In this document: positions 22,937 to 34,535 of the stretch, piece after piece
Layout: each line of letters starts with the position of its first letter
Numbering within the stretch: the stretch's first letter is position 1
NCBI GenBank assembly: GCA_001600875.1
Contig: BCLD01000017.1
Span: 1-64,000, forward strand
Length of the DNA stretch: 64,000 nucleotides
Reading direction: 5' to 3'
Source of the DNA: Solicoccozyma terricola
Lineage: Eukaryota; Basidiomycota; Tremellomycetes; Filobasidiales; Piskurozymaceae
Made by a program: the position numbers and the translations under genes
Notes under the pieces: model-generated
The model's input: only the letters and a program-made list of their open reading frames with translations
What the model was told of the DNA's origin: nothing
The model's database searches: none

Positions 22937-25337
22937 TCAAACTCCCAACTCTTCCGCTGCCAGCTCTCGGTGATGAATTTTACCCCCCTCCTCCTCCAAC
23001 TCTGGCCTTTCCACTTTGTTACGGTAGAAGATACCTGGGTAGAGGATGGAAACGGGGGGTAAGTCTAGGATTGGATTCAATAGCGACGTCGACTGTCGAC
23101 TTACCAAACATAATTCCAGCGGCCAGAGTAAGGGCCCCACTGAACCAGAACCCAGCTTGGGTGCCCTTCCAGTCTGCCAACCCTGTTCCAGTTGAATCGA
23201 GGCCAGACTGCACTGCGACTCCGAGAACTCCACCGATTTGAAACGTGATTTGAGCTACGGAACCTCCAACTCCGGCAAACTCGATCGGGAATGACTGAAT
23301 CATGTTGGTGTTGATGGCGATGAACATGAAGAGTACGCCTGCGGAGAGGGATGAAGAGTTTTCAGTTTCGATGGAACGGGTATTCGAGGCCCGCGCCCAC
23401 GCTACTCACCCCATGTACCGATAACTTCCCCGGTAAAGATAAACTTCCAGTAATCGGTGCCTACGCCACCAAAGCTGTAGATGAAGAGAATGCTACCGGC
23501 GAAGCCGAGGAACGAGCAGAAGAATACCGTCCAACGAGGTTTGGTGATCAATGTTGGAACTGCTTGACTGACTGCACCCGCGAACAAAGCTGTGATGCCC
23601 ATTGGTACGATCCGAGCTGCTGTAAGGATAGCAGAGTAGCCGAGTACATCTTGGAAGTAGGTTGCAATCCTAAGCTGGATGACAGCGAACCAACCCTGAT
23701 AGGAGAAAGAAGAAGAAAACCCGGTCAGCGTGGGAACGGTTGTGAGGTTGCGTGCGACGGAAAACCTCGCAACCGAAAAACTCACAAAGCAGACGAGGGC
23801 GACGATCATGAGTGGGAAGATGTTTGGGTATCTCCACATGCCCTTTGGTAAAAGTGCATAGCCGTCTGGTAGGTACGCCTCCCAAGCGATAAACACGCCG
23901 AACATTGCCAATGAGATCAAAAATGGAGCGAGGAAGTTTGCACTCGACCAACCATCAGTTCCAGCGGATGTGAAACCGAGAATGAAAAGACTGAGACAAG
24001 CGACCATGAGAAAGACGCCTACGAGATCCATTCGTTTGAATTTAGCTGCTCCTGGAAGGTCCGATGCGACGGCTTTGGTGTCTGGAAGTAGCCAGTATGC
24101 GAGGATGGCGAATGGCATAGCGAGGATGGTTACGAATCGAAAGTACCATCTCCAGGAAGACTGATGGGGGGGTCAGTCGTCAGTCGTGGCGTTGGGACGT
24201 CCTACCACTCATTACTCACCAACAGGAACAAGCCGGCCAACACGAGACCAAGGACGTTGGCCAACGCACCAGCCAAACCGAATAGAGCGAGTTTGCCTGC
24301 TTGTTGCTGTGGGGGGGCGGAGACGACGACGACGACGACGTCAGACATTCATATACGGCAAACTAACGACCCGTTGCACCAACTCTCACCTCCTGATCAG
24401 GATACATTTGAACAATCATATTGATAGCTGACGGGATTGTTTGAACTGCAAAGACACCTGATAGAGCTCGTAGTATCCAAAATGCATATCGATCGGTCAT
24501 GAATGAGATGATCAAGTTGAAGACGCCTGTGGGGGGAGGAAAAGGGGGGGGTGGGGGCGAGCGACCGTCAGTAGCGGTTGAGGGGAGGGGAGAGGGGGGG
24601 GGGGAAACCCGGGTGAACAACTCACCTAGCAGCAGGAACCCGGCGCAGAATACACGATGGGGAGGGTACAAGTCTGACAACTGTTGTTTGGGTGAATGAA
24701 TCCGGGGCGGTCAGAACCCTATCATCCGAGTTGGGAGATTGAGTGAACTGGCAAACTTACTCGACCTGCGAACAAGAGGAAGGCGGCGAAAGCTGACGGG
24801 GGTGCGAGGGGGTGCAGTACGCAACGGGTCAGGAGCTGTATGTAACCAAGCCATCGTCGGGTAAACCCCCGACTCCGGGGACTCTGCGACTCACTCAAAC
24901 TGTAACTTGTAAGAATCCATGCTTGTTGACCGACTGGGATGTTCAGATCGATACTGATCGGAGCAGTCATGATGAAGATTGCAGATATCCCGGCGGCATC
25001 TATGGGGGAAGAAAAAGGTCCCGTCAGTTGGATTTTTTTTTTTTTTTTTTTTTCTTCACCACCACCACGTACCAAGGAACATGGCAGACGAGAAGATGAT
25101 GAGAAGGAGGTTCTTTCGACTGTTTGATAGTCGAGCGAGGACGCTATCTCCATGATGAGGAGCGTTGTGAGGGTCTGTAGCTGCTGCTGCTGCTGCTTCT
25201 GCATCTGGTGTTGATTGTTTTTCTACGTTGTTGGGAGGTGTTTGCAGCTTGTTGACTCGTTCAGAGGAAGAGCTGTACAAGGTGGGAGTTGGTGATGTGA
25301 TGATTTCGCTAGGTGGTGCGGTGGTGGAGTTTGCCAT
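22937..25337 (-). CDS. DHA2-type 14-TM MFS exporter
   Basis: The start is ATG at 25335-25337 and the stop TGA at 22937-22939. About 12 exons. The N-terminal tail is hydrophilic (about 85 residues). Membrane segments can be followed through NLLLIIFSSAMFLG, AAGISAIFIMTAPISIDLNIPVGQQAWILTSYSL (membrane segments 1-2, with the usual W-x-x-T-S-Y), a short FAAFLLFAGR exon (TM3-loop), YPPHRVFCAGFLLLG, FWILRALSGVFAVQTIPSAINMIV, LALFGLAGALANVLGLVLAGL and SWRWYFRFV. The long exon 23402-24118 follows, then IEFAGVGGSVAQITFQIGGVLGVAVQSG, with the tail HHRELAAEELGV. The W-x-x-T-S-Y and G-x-x-G-P/L patterns fit the DHA2 drug:H+ antiporters (toxin, drug or amino-acid export). Introns near 24171, 24305 and 24530-24610 carry C-tracts before their acceptors; an A-tract lies in intron 1. 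Confidence 0.85.
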
Positions 25338-26713
25338 GGTGGGCGAGGGTGGGGTGGGGTGTTGCTGTTGCTGTTGCTATTGCTATTGCTGTGTCCGTGT
25401 GATGTACTACGACGTGGTGGTGTCGGAATACAGCCAGAGAGGAGACTTGGGATGTGAGAGGAGAGAGTGACACTACCACTGCCACTGCCACCTCCCCTCC
25501 CCTTTATACCACTCGGCATGCTGCCCAGCCGTCCCTTTGGAAAATGGTCGGAGTCCGAGCGAGTGGCGACGATACGAGATAAATCATGGTAATGAGGCGG
25601 TGGTGATGACGAATTAGATCCCGGACGGAGACCGAACGGAGCCTGGAAAAAGAAAGGAGGGGGGAGGGGGGTAGGGGGGGTAGGGGAAAAGTGAGTACGG
25701 TAGGGAGGGTAGGGAGGGTAATCAGGGTAGGGGGGGTTACCGTGGGACAGACGGAGGGGGACAGACAGACACACGGAGAGAGGGCAAACATTCCCCCGAC
25801 ACACACCGTCCCCCCCACCCCCCCGGCGCTCACACCGACGCGCGGCTCGGGATTGATAACAATAGTCCTAGCATGTCAGCAGTACTGATTAATTTTTACA
25901 AAACACAAGTAAGCAACCCCCCAAAATTTCGCCATACCGTTGTCTCACTGCAACGCAACGGACAGTACCACTCCCCTGTAGCGGTCACCGACGCTGCCGA
26001 CGCTGCCGACGCTGGCAACGCTGGCAACCCGGCTCGGAATGCCGCACGTTTATCTACCTACCTACCTACCTTCACTCGGATCCGTGGATTCAACTCTGCT
26101 ACATTCGTATCCATGACTCGGAATGAACACGTAATAATGTCTAGCAACTAACAGCACGTTCAGCCCATGACAAAGTTGTTGTCATCCCAGTAGCCCCCTA
26201 CTCCCACGTTTGTTACCTGTCAAGGAGGAGAGGAGAGTTCTGACGTGGTCCACTGAACATTTTTATCATTGGCATGTCGTGGGGTGGTTGGAACTCTGGG
26301 AAAGGGCGGCTTCATTATGGCTCGCCTAGTGTGGGTTTTACTTCCTTAATTATCTTGATATGTCGGAGTTGTCCATTCGTGGATGCATCCGGTTAACTTA
26401 TTGCCAGCACACCTTTTTGCCATGACTTTTGCCCATTCTTCTTGTTGACATATCTTATGACCATTCTGACATATACTTATATTGATACGTAGAGATCGAT
26501 CGATCGAGGAGGGAAGAAGAGAAGGAAAAAAAGAAAAAAAGAAAAAAAGAAAAAGAAAAAAACGCGCCCCCACCCCTTCCCCCCCCCGCGCGGGGCCCCA
26601 TCCAATGTCTCTGGTTCCCATCTACCCGCATGCGTCCCTACTCCCGCAACCAGACAACTCCCTCCCGCCCCCCCCCAACCACCACCCCCCACCCCCACCA
26701 CCTTCTCCACACC
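25338..26713. other. Divergent promoter region with low-complexity DNA
   Basis: This 1.4-kb spacer lies between two divergent genes. It has GTTGCT/TATTGCT triplet-type repeats (about 25359-25391), G-rich blocks near 25660-25740, a ccgacgctg repeat (25989-26020), a gatcgatcgatcga motif (26497-26508) and an A-rich purine tract (26519-26562). The long Pro-rich frames here (for example 25223-25804, minus) are composition artefacts. No gene is supported. Confidence 0.6.
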
Positions 26714-28049
26714 ATGTCGAACCGTTCGCTCTACTACGCTGGCCTAGGCAGTCTCATCCTCTACCCCATCATCGCTACAATCTACTCTCGTCTCGCCACA
26801 CTCGGCACATTCCGATCTCACGCCACCGTACATGGAACAGGGGAGATCAAGTTGATTGGTGATACAATCAACGCCGAAGATCTACATTATCACGAACAGA
26901 GTGGTCAATTTTTCGTCGCTTGTCAAGGTGTTGATGGGTCGAGAGAACATTGGTTCCCGCCGTTAGCTAGATTTGATCCGTCAGAGATTGAAAGTGCAGA
27001 CGGTGGATTCAGAGTGATCGATCCGGAAGTAGGTGGAAACGTGGTAATATCTACGGCGCAGTCTGCCCAGTCTTTGATGCGACCCCCCCCCCCCCCCAGA
27101 CCTTCACAGCTCGAATTCTCTCCCTCGAGGGATTCCCCGGACCATTCATAACCCACGGTATCGACATCGTCTCTGATCCTTCCAACCCTCAAGCCATCTA
27201 CATTCACGCAGTCAATCATCTTCCAAACCCAGACTACTACAACTCCAACACGACGACGACGACGACGACGACCGTACCGCCGAAAGCGACGTCACATGTC
27301 GAATCTTCCATCACATCCTCCATTCCTCTATTGCAAAACACATCCGCACCGTCTCCCATCCGCTGATTAAAACTCCAAACGACATCTTTTCCACTGGACC
27401 ATACAGTTTCTACGTGACAAATGATCACTACTATAGGGAAGGTGGGATGAGAGTACTGGAAGACGTAGGCACCAAGAGGTTGGCCGGATGGACGGATATT
27501 GTTCATGTAGACGCCGCCTCGACGGGTAAAGTACAAGCCCAGGTCGCCCTCTCCGGTCTTCACAATAACAACGGATTGGGTCATAATACTCGACCTGATG
27601 AGATCTTGATTGCCGACGCCGCAGGTGGCATCGCATACCTCGCTAAAATCTCCCCGGATCACTCCCTGAAGGTGATGGCCGAGGTCAAGCTGGACAGCAC
27701 CATCGACAACCCTTCCTGGTTCCAAGATCCATACGCTGAATCTACCGGCCGTGATGCCAGTGGTCTCATCCTAGCTGGTCTAGTCCACGGTGCTAAACTA
27801 GCGCACGAGATCGATGGTGGACCTGTAGCTCCGATCGTTTGGCACGCGACTAGGGCGGCTGGAAATACAAATACACACCATTGGGATAAACGAGTAATCT
27901 TCCAAGACGATGGGAATGTATTGAGATCGGCGAGTGCCGCGGTGCTGCTTGCGATCGATCCAGCAAAGAATGACGGGAGGAAACAGGGGTGGCTGTGGGT
28001 GACCGGCTTCCTGTCCAAGGCGGTGATAGCTGTCAAGGTGGATCTGTAG
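26714..28049 (+). CDS. Paraoxonase/arylesterase-like lactonase with apparent frameshift
   Basis: This is a six-bladed beta-propeller enzyme of the serum paraoxonase (PON)/SMP-30-like group, probably a membrane-anchored lactonase or arylesterase: there is one hydrophobic N-terminal segment (YAGLGSLILYPIIATIYS). Exon 1 is 26714-27028. The intron 27029-27099 ends in a C15 tract plus AG. The second exon matches the family on both sides of a frame change: GFPGPFITHGIDIVSD and IYIHAVNHLPNPDYYN in one frame, then CRIFHHIL, HPLIKTPNDI, FYVTNDHYYREG, GHNTRPDEILIADA and DNPSWFQDP in another. The change falls at the (ACG)8 microsatellite near 27250-27275, where no splice donor is available. It is either a real indel (pseudogene) or a sequence error. 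Confidence 0.8.
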
Positions 28050-28314
28050 TCCGGGCGGGGCTGCGTCGGTGATATCCGGTGATGTCCGGTGATATTCGGT
28101 CTGACCACGAATTGCCATCTGACACGTGAAACTTTGCCACCGTGCCCGGCCGGGGACCCGCGTCGACAACACTGGCATTAACCGGTGACTACTCGTCCAG
28201 TTAGCATCCATCCACCGCACGGGGCCCAAAAAAAGTCCCATGGAATGAGCACCGCAGCACCGCCGTGCAGCTTCGTCCGTTGACTCGCATTCCTTCCCCT
28301 GGTCCCTCCGCGAG
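28050..28314. other. Spacer upstream of SFC1
   Basis: 265 bp holding the lactonase 3' end and the carrier promoter. Contains tandem tgatatccgg/tgatgtccgg/tgatattcgg units at about 28070-28098. Confidence 0.5.
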
Positions 28315-28321
28315 TATATAT
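28315..28321 (+). promoter_or_regulatory. TATA box of SFC1
   Basis: TATATAT, 71-77 nt upstream of the ATG at 28392. Confidence 0.55.
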
Positions 28322-28391
28322 CGCCAAACATTCGGCCAATGCGCATAATTTCCTGACGGCGGCGCAGTACGAACAAACATCCACACCCATC

Positions 28392-29967
28392 ATGTCAGCG
28401 ACCACTTCCAAAACTTTCGAGACCAATTCAACACCCAAACCAACCCCTTCGTCATCCTCCTCTAACTCCGGGAATGGTTCCAAAGCCAAAGTACCCCTCA
28501 GCACCCACCTGATAGCTGGAGGAATCGCCGGACTAGCTGAATCATGCGTCTGGTGAGTTGGCATAGCCAGACAATCCAACGCCAACCTGTTGAATTGAAT
28601 GCGAAAATGAACAGTCACCCCCTGGATACCATCAAGGTCCGGATGCAACTCAGCAAGAGTCGGAAAGCGAGGGGTGTGAGTGCCCGAGTGCCTCGTTGCA
28701 CAACACACAACTTGTCCACCCTCTCCCTGCTGACGACGTCTACCATGCATTCAGCTGAAACCGCTGGGTTTCTTGGCGACTGCCCAACAAATAATAGCGC
28801 GAGAGACTCCATTAGGATTGTACAAGGGTTTGGGTGCGGTCGCGAGTGGAATCGTGCCAAAGATGGCCATTCGGTTCGCTAGTTTTGAGGGTGAGTACTT
28901 CAAACCATGACCCCGCCATAAAAGAGGGCAGCTAGCGGCACAGTTCGCTGATAAGCGTGTACCCACACCAGCATACAAAGGGTTCTTGGCGGATGAAAGC
29001 GGAAAGACAAATCCAGGCCGGATCTTTGTTGGTAAGTACCGCCGTTTCTTCTGAAATCCTCCTGGACTGACGGAACCCCCGCCCCCCCCCCCACAGCCGG
29101 TCTGATGGCAGGTGCGACGGAAGCGGTCATGGTCGTCACACCCATGGAGGTGGTCAAGATTAGATTACAAGCTCAACAGCATTCACTCGCTGATCCGATG
29201 GACATACCAAAGTACCGGTGGGTGTCTTCAGCTGCTTTGGGCGCTTCGACATCCCGCTAATGTAAGAAAACAAAACATCAGATCTGCACCTCATGCCGCA
29301 TTCACAATCATCAAAGAGGAAGGTTTCCCCACGCTGTACCGGGGTGTCGCCCTGACGGCTCTGCGACAGGCTACGAATCAAGGTGAGTCCACTGATATCC
29401 CTACCGTCACGCCAATCCTAATCCACTCCCTCCGGACACGGTCACTCAGGTGTAAACTTTACGGCGTATCAAGAGTTCAAAAAGTTGGCCACTACTTATC
29501 AGCCACAGTATGACGGGGAGCTGCCATCGTGGCAAACAATGATTCTGGGATTGGTGTCCGGTGCTATGGGGCCGTTCTCGAACGCTCCTATAGATACAAT
29601 CAAGACGTGAGTGTTGTCACTGTCCTGATGGAAAAAAGTTCGTGCCCTGAACAATCGGTCCGACGCAGTCGTATTCAAAAAGCATCCCGTGTCGAGGGAG
29701 AGACGGCGCTGTCTCGCTTCATGACCGTTGCAGGCGACATGTTCAGGCAAGAAGGTCCTCGGGCGTTTTACAAGGGAATATTCCCCCGAGTACTGCGTGT
29801 GGCTCCAGGTCAGGCAATCGTATTCACTGTGAGTCTCGGAAATTTGGACCATTAGCGGTAGGCGACTGACTGGTTGGCAATTCTAGGTGTACGAGAGAGT
29901 CAAGACTCTGATCGACCATTTCAACGCGAGGAACGTTGCCGACCGTTGGGAGGAAGATACTAACTGA
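28392..29967 (+). CDS. SFC1: Mitochondrial succinate-fumarate carrier
   Basis: This inner-membrane mitochondrial carrier (SLC25) exchanges cytosolic succinate for matrix fumarate, linking the glyoxylate cycle to gluconeogenesis on acetate, ethanol or fatty acids. About nine exons. The three repeat signatures are HPLDTIKVRMQ, TPMEVVKIRLQAQ and APIDTIKT-RIQK. Segments typical of yeast Sfc1/Acr1 and Aspergillus AcuL are LYKGLGAVASGIVPKMAIRF, LYRGVALTALRQATNQG-VNFTAYQEF and PRVLRVAPGQAIVFT-VYERV. The start is preceded by a TATA box, and TGA lies at 29965-29967. The N-terminal 35 residues are Ser/Thr-rich. One intron (about 29035-29098) ends in a C-rich tract plus CAG. Confidence 0.92.
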
Positions 29968-30205
29968 GAGATGTGGGCATCGAGAGTCGATGTGATACAC
30001 TCAACGACGAGTGTCCCGTGGTCTGCCGCATGCCTGATGACGTCGGATGGTCCTGGGCTGGGATGTCGAATGCATGTGTTTTACCCATCTATGACTGTAC
30101 AACTGAGTCTGCACTGATTCGTAAAATAATAAACACCCATGATCACGTTGGCAGTCTATTTTGCCATTGCCCTACTTTCCATCTTCCTAACAAGTCGTGC
30201 CAAAA
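29968..30205. other. Convergent 3' spacer
   Basis: 238 bp between the SFC1 and GT32 stop codons. AATAATAAAC at about 30126 may be a poly(A) signal for SFC1. Confidence 0.4.
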
Positions 30206-31973
30206 CTAGATTGTAATCGCCTTGCCATCCGTTGATTGCATCGGCCTGTAGATTATGATTTACATGATGATAAGCGCCAGGGACGTCGGTGCAGCAGCCC
30301 TTACACTCGCCTGGAATGACCGTGACGGATATATCAATATATCCCCAACGCGCACTGACTCGGTCGTGCCCGCCAACTGCTCGGCTGTTACGCCCCACCT
30401 GACGAGCAGGTAGGTGAGTAGAGCATCGCTCTGAGGGGGGAATTGACATCAGAGGACGGTTGTAAAATTGTTATCGCTGCAGCACACGAACCCATGCACC
30501 AGGTCCAGTCATATCTAGAACAGGTTCCTCCTTTGCGTTTCCAAGACGGTAGGCTTCGGCTGATTTGAGGGCGTGATCGATGACATCGAGAAAGACGGGA
30601 TGATGTGGACGTGCGGCGATGGTCCACTGGAGATGCAACTATCAGCCGACTCCTCGTATGCCAGCCGTGCAGATTTCCTCACCTGCGTGAATTGGAAACC
30701 TCGAGCGAACTCCCCAGATTCCATTCGGCATTTGTAGACATGGCGTCAAACTCTATAGCGACGACCAGGCTCGGAGGCTTGGTCTGAGCGTCCATCGCTT
30801 CAGGCGAGGTACCCAATGTCACAACCCGCTCATTCCGAGACTCGGCGTCGGCATCCGGTTTGCCAGCAAGGTGAAGCAGCTGGGATAGGGTGGTCAGGAT
30901 AGGGTGACCGATCACCTTCTTGGTATCTTTGCCGGACCAGAAACCTGGCCAGTCCGCTATAGGACGGACGACTGCCGTATCCGTGTCGGTGTATATGCCG
31001 CCGTTGAGAAAGAGGATGAGGTAGCTGTGATCTGAAAAGCGATCAGTTCCTGAATGCCACACGAGTCGACGAAACAACTTGCCGAAAAACATCGGCTGCG
31101 GTAGCGGAACTGTGTTTTCAGCCTCTCGCGTTGTTCATTCGATCACTTTTCACACCCACCTTTAAGGACCCCGCGATTCCGCGAGCTGAATTCGTCCGCC
31201 AGTCGAGCATAACGGGCAGACGACCCGTTACCGACTGTGAACGTCGTCCGAAGCCATTCGAAAGTGGCTGCATCGTCATAATTTACAATCTCCCAGTCGG
31301 GGTTGAGTGTCTTCCAACGCTGGAATTGTCCGATATAGTCTGGTATTTTTCCTTGACAAGTGGTGTATATTATTTTCGGGATTTGATCGTCGATTCCACG
31401 TAGACCCGCCAGGTCCAGGTATTCCATGATGCTATCGCGCCACGAGGTGAATATTGCCCCTTCCGGGTGCGAGTGTACGTCGTTGGGCTCGAACCAGTAC
31501 TCCCAAGCCGTACGAATAGCATCTCTATACGTATCGAGCGTAGGATACTTGATCTGCACGCCGTAGTCCTCGTAGATGGAGCCGTGAATGTCGTAATTCG
31601 CCAACCGCGAAGCCAGTTGCACCTCGGCAAATAGGACGAGAGTCTTGACGGATATGCTTGCCTGGTCGTCGAGTGTCGATCCAGCCGTCGTCACCTGCTC
31701 AAGCGTACCATGCACATGGAGTGCTCCAGTATGATCTACGTCTGTGAGTTGCCAAGAATCTATGTGCCAGGTCCGAACATTGATGAATATGGTGGCACCC
31801 ATCACCCCCAACACGAAGGCAATGAAGGCAATGGTGATTTGGAAACGTCTGCGGCGTTTCAGGAAGACTTCTGGTAGCTGGTGGAGGTTGGACGTCCGTC
31901 TTGACTTGAGTACAGAGAGAGTCGCCCGATCGCTGTCGGTTGACCATCTGGGTGGCGAATGGAAAGGCTTCAT
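30206..31973 (-). CDS. OCH1-like GT32 glycosyltransferase (type II membrane protein)
   Basis: This is a Golgi mannosyl- or related sugar transferase. The frame is open up to 32105 from a non-ATG start; I choose the ATG at 31971-31973 (MKPFHSPPRW). A transmembrane anchor follows (FQITIAFIAFVLGVMGATIFINV). The GT32 core shows IPKIIYTTCQGKIPDY, WEIVNYDD, LILFLNGGIYTDTDTA (DXD motif), VVAIE, ARGFQFTQ-WTIAARPHHPVFLD, DMTGPGAW, TYLLVRWGVTAEQLAG, VRVGDILIYP and a last exon ending GWQGDYNL with TAG at 30206-30208. Two joins are unclear: the segment before the DXD motif (31040-31100) lacks a clean splice, and near 30700-30725 the family match changes frame (AEWN, then ESGEFARG) without an obvious intron. 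It may be damaged or contain assembly indels. Confidence 0.78.
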
Positions 31974-32767
31974 TGCGGGAATGAAGGTTGCTGACTGAGA
32001 GTGAGACCTTCCGACCGATTCTTTGTCCCACTTCCAGTGCCGCCTTGATATAATCCACGATTTGCCTGCTGACGACTTGTAAAAGCTCCCTTTGTCAATT
32101 CGCAATTAACCCCTGTAGGAGCGAGCCGTTTCTCCTTTCTCCTACGGCTCACTCATGCAGGGTTATTCGCCTGTTACTGGTACCGGAACGTTCTGTAATC
32201 TTCAAAGCTGCTCTATAACCCCCGCCGTGACCGCTTTGTCTGAGCGGGAGGTGTTTTTTTTTTTTTTTTGGAACCTGCTCAGCGCTGCCGGGCAATGCCA
32301 CAGAGCATGGTTCAAGCCACGCGAACTTTTCATAGCTGTTCTTTCACGAGTGTTCATGACCGAGTTGCGCAAGTTGCAGTTCTTTATAAGCAGCCTGCGA
32401 CTGGACTGTGGCAGGATACGAGACAGCAAGGTGAATGTTGTTTGAACATTTGGTAGATCGAGCTCGCTGTGTTGCGTTGTGGCTTGTTGCTCAGTGCGTG
32501 CTGCAGGTTAGTCACTGCATCTGACTCAATATGGCTTAGATAAAATAGAAACCACGCTCTCGCTCCAGCTGCCGAGCGCGGAACCGAACTCGCCACCGAC
32601 ACCTGTCGACAGGCGCGATAGGAGGATCAGGATAAATGGATTGCATCCTCGCATCGCCCTTGGCGGGTTCGCGGATGGTGTCTGTGCCGACGTCGCTAGC
32701 GTACAGCGCTATGCTCTGCCGGCATTATCGCGCTTGGCGCTAGCATTTCCCCCTTGTACTTCGCGGA
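31974..32767. other. Divergent promoter region
   Basis: The spacer lies between the GT32 gene (-) and the 7-TM protein gene (+). It contains a T14 tract (32257-32270). No gene is recognised. Confidence 0.5.
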
Positions 32768-32774
32768 TATATAG
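32768..32774 (+). promoter_or_regulatory. TATA box of the 7-TM protein gene
   Basis: TATATAG, about 108-114 nt upstream of the ATG at 32882. Confidence 0.45.
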
Positions 32775-32881
32775 AGGGACATGGTGGTGCAGTTCGGTCT
32801 TCCTCTCTCCTGGTATCATCCTCTCTCAGCTACGACAGACACATCTACCACTACATCTCATACCCAGTCCAATAAAACATC

Positions 32882-34170
32882 ATGGACATTCCATCAGACT
32901 TCTTCGTCACCGGCGGGATTCCCACCAAGAATGTCGACCTCGGACCATGCATCCTCTTCCTCGTCCTCGTAAGTCCACATGATCAGATTCCTTCCGACTC
33001 CCGACTAAACCGTGACCTACACACCTCAGTACATCCTCCTCGGCGTCGTCCTTGTATACCGATGGAGCAGACCTCAGGACCGCACTCTGATCCTCATTCG
33101 ACCTACCATTTTCGTCCTCGTAAGGATAACGCTGTTCATTATCCGCATCGTTCTCTGCTTCCAAGGACTGACCGAAGGTTTATTGAGTGAGTCATCTTCG
33201 GACAATATGAGCCGCTTTGTCTCCATCTAACTCGACTCCTCCTTCCTAGACGCCGATCTCATCCTCATCCTCATCGGCTTTCTCTTCCTCGTCGAACCCG
33301 CGGTCGCATTATGGAAAAACCTCGTTGCAGAGACGGTCTGGATCGAGAAGGGATGTCCTCCTCCAGGTTCAGAAAGCAGGAGGAATGACAGGCGAAATTT
33401 GAGAGCCAAACATTGGACGGACTCGGTCGCTCTGTAAGTCATTTGGTCATGGATATCAAGGTCTTCCTGCGTCTTTTGCAACAAAAACTAACCACCTTCC
33501 CACCCCTCAGTGTCCTTCGTCTCGCCCTCCTTGGGGCCATCATCACAGGTATCATCGCCGGATCCAAATCTGCCGCAGCATTCACCGACCCCAGCACCGC
33601 AAACACCGTCAACAGTTTGAGAGAGGCTTGTTACATCTTGTCCATCGTCATTGCAGGTGTCCTCTTCCTCGCGGAGATTTTGACCTACATTCGGATGCCT
33701 CATCTTGAGCGCAGAGCAACCATCTTCCTGTTCATCATCACAGCGCTACTCTGTGTGGTTGCCTCGTATCGATTGGTGAGTGGTGACCCTGACATGTAGC
33801 ACGCGCGAGAACATGCCACTGACGGCTACCCGACATGCAAATCAGGCCTCCATTCTAGCCTCAAACTCGGAATGGGTACGGTCAAAATCAGCGTTCTACA
33901 TCCTTCAGATCGCTATTGAATTGTAAGTTGGTGTTCGCTACATCATGCCGCCACACTTCCGGGCCCTGATACCATCTCCTTCTTCTCATCCTCCGCCACA
34001 GCATCATCTGCACTATGCTACTCTCCATCTCCATTCCCGAGTGGTACCCGAAACACGTCGTGACAGCTACTCCGCCGACGATCAAGACGCCACAGGATTC
34101 GTACGGCCAGTACCTACCCCGTTCGCCACTGCCGCCGACGTACCCCACGTATGGGAAGGAGACGGTGTGA
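32882..34170 (+). CDS. Seven-transmembrane fungal membrane protein, function unknown
   Basis: Exons follow from the ATG at 32882 (MDIPSDFFVTGGIPTKNVDLG) to the TGA at 34168-34170. Hydrophobic segments in order: CILFLVL-YILLGVVLVY, FVLVRITLFIIRIVLCF, ADLILILIGFLFLVEPAVALW, VLRLALLGAIITGIIAG, ACYILSIVIAGVLFLAEI, ATIFLFIITALLCVVASYRL and FYILQIAIEL-IICTMLLSIS. That makes seven, with a short cytoplasmic-type tail rich in Pro and Tyr (YLPRSPLPPTYPTYG). The layout matches fungal 7-TM proteins of the RTA1-like/DUF type. I cannot name the family with certainty. About six short introns. Confidence 0.78.
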
Positions 34171-34535
34171 GGGGATGATGAACTGAAGCTCGTGAAGAGT
34201 GTGATATATGTATATACTGTACCATCCGCATCATCCATAGAACAGCTAGATAGAAAGATCTGTACATGACCATTTTGTTTCACGCCGCTTGGCGCGAAAT
34301 GTAAACAAATCGATGCCGCGACCTCGAACCAAGCACGGCAAACACCCATCCATCAACAGCATCGCACATCTCACAACACAACACCCTTCACAGATTCCTC
34401 TCGCAGTGCAAGATCTCCTTCTCGTTCCTCGCCGCTGGACCATCCGAAGCCATCGCCGTCTCCAACTCATCATCTCCCCCCACCACCCCGCCTTTGAATC
34501 CCATCACTCTGAACTTTTCGCCCAGCTGGACGACT
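34171..34535. other. Spacer upstream of the myosin light chain gene
   Basis: 365 bp. 3' flank of the 7-TM gene and promoter of the next gene. No feature is recognised beyond CT- and CA-rich DNA before the ATG. Confidence 0.4.

Noticed and set aside
25223..25804. 193-residue Pro/Ser-rich minus frame
   Set aside because: Low-complexity DNA at the 5' end of the DHA2 gene; no conserved motif, and it overlaps the first exon in another frame.
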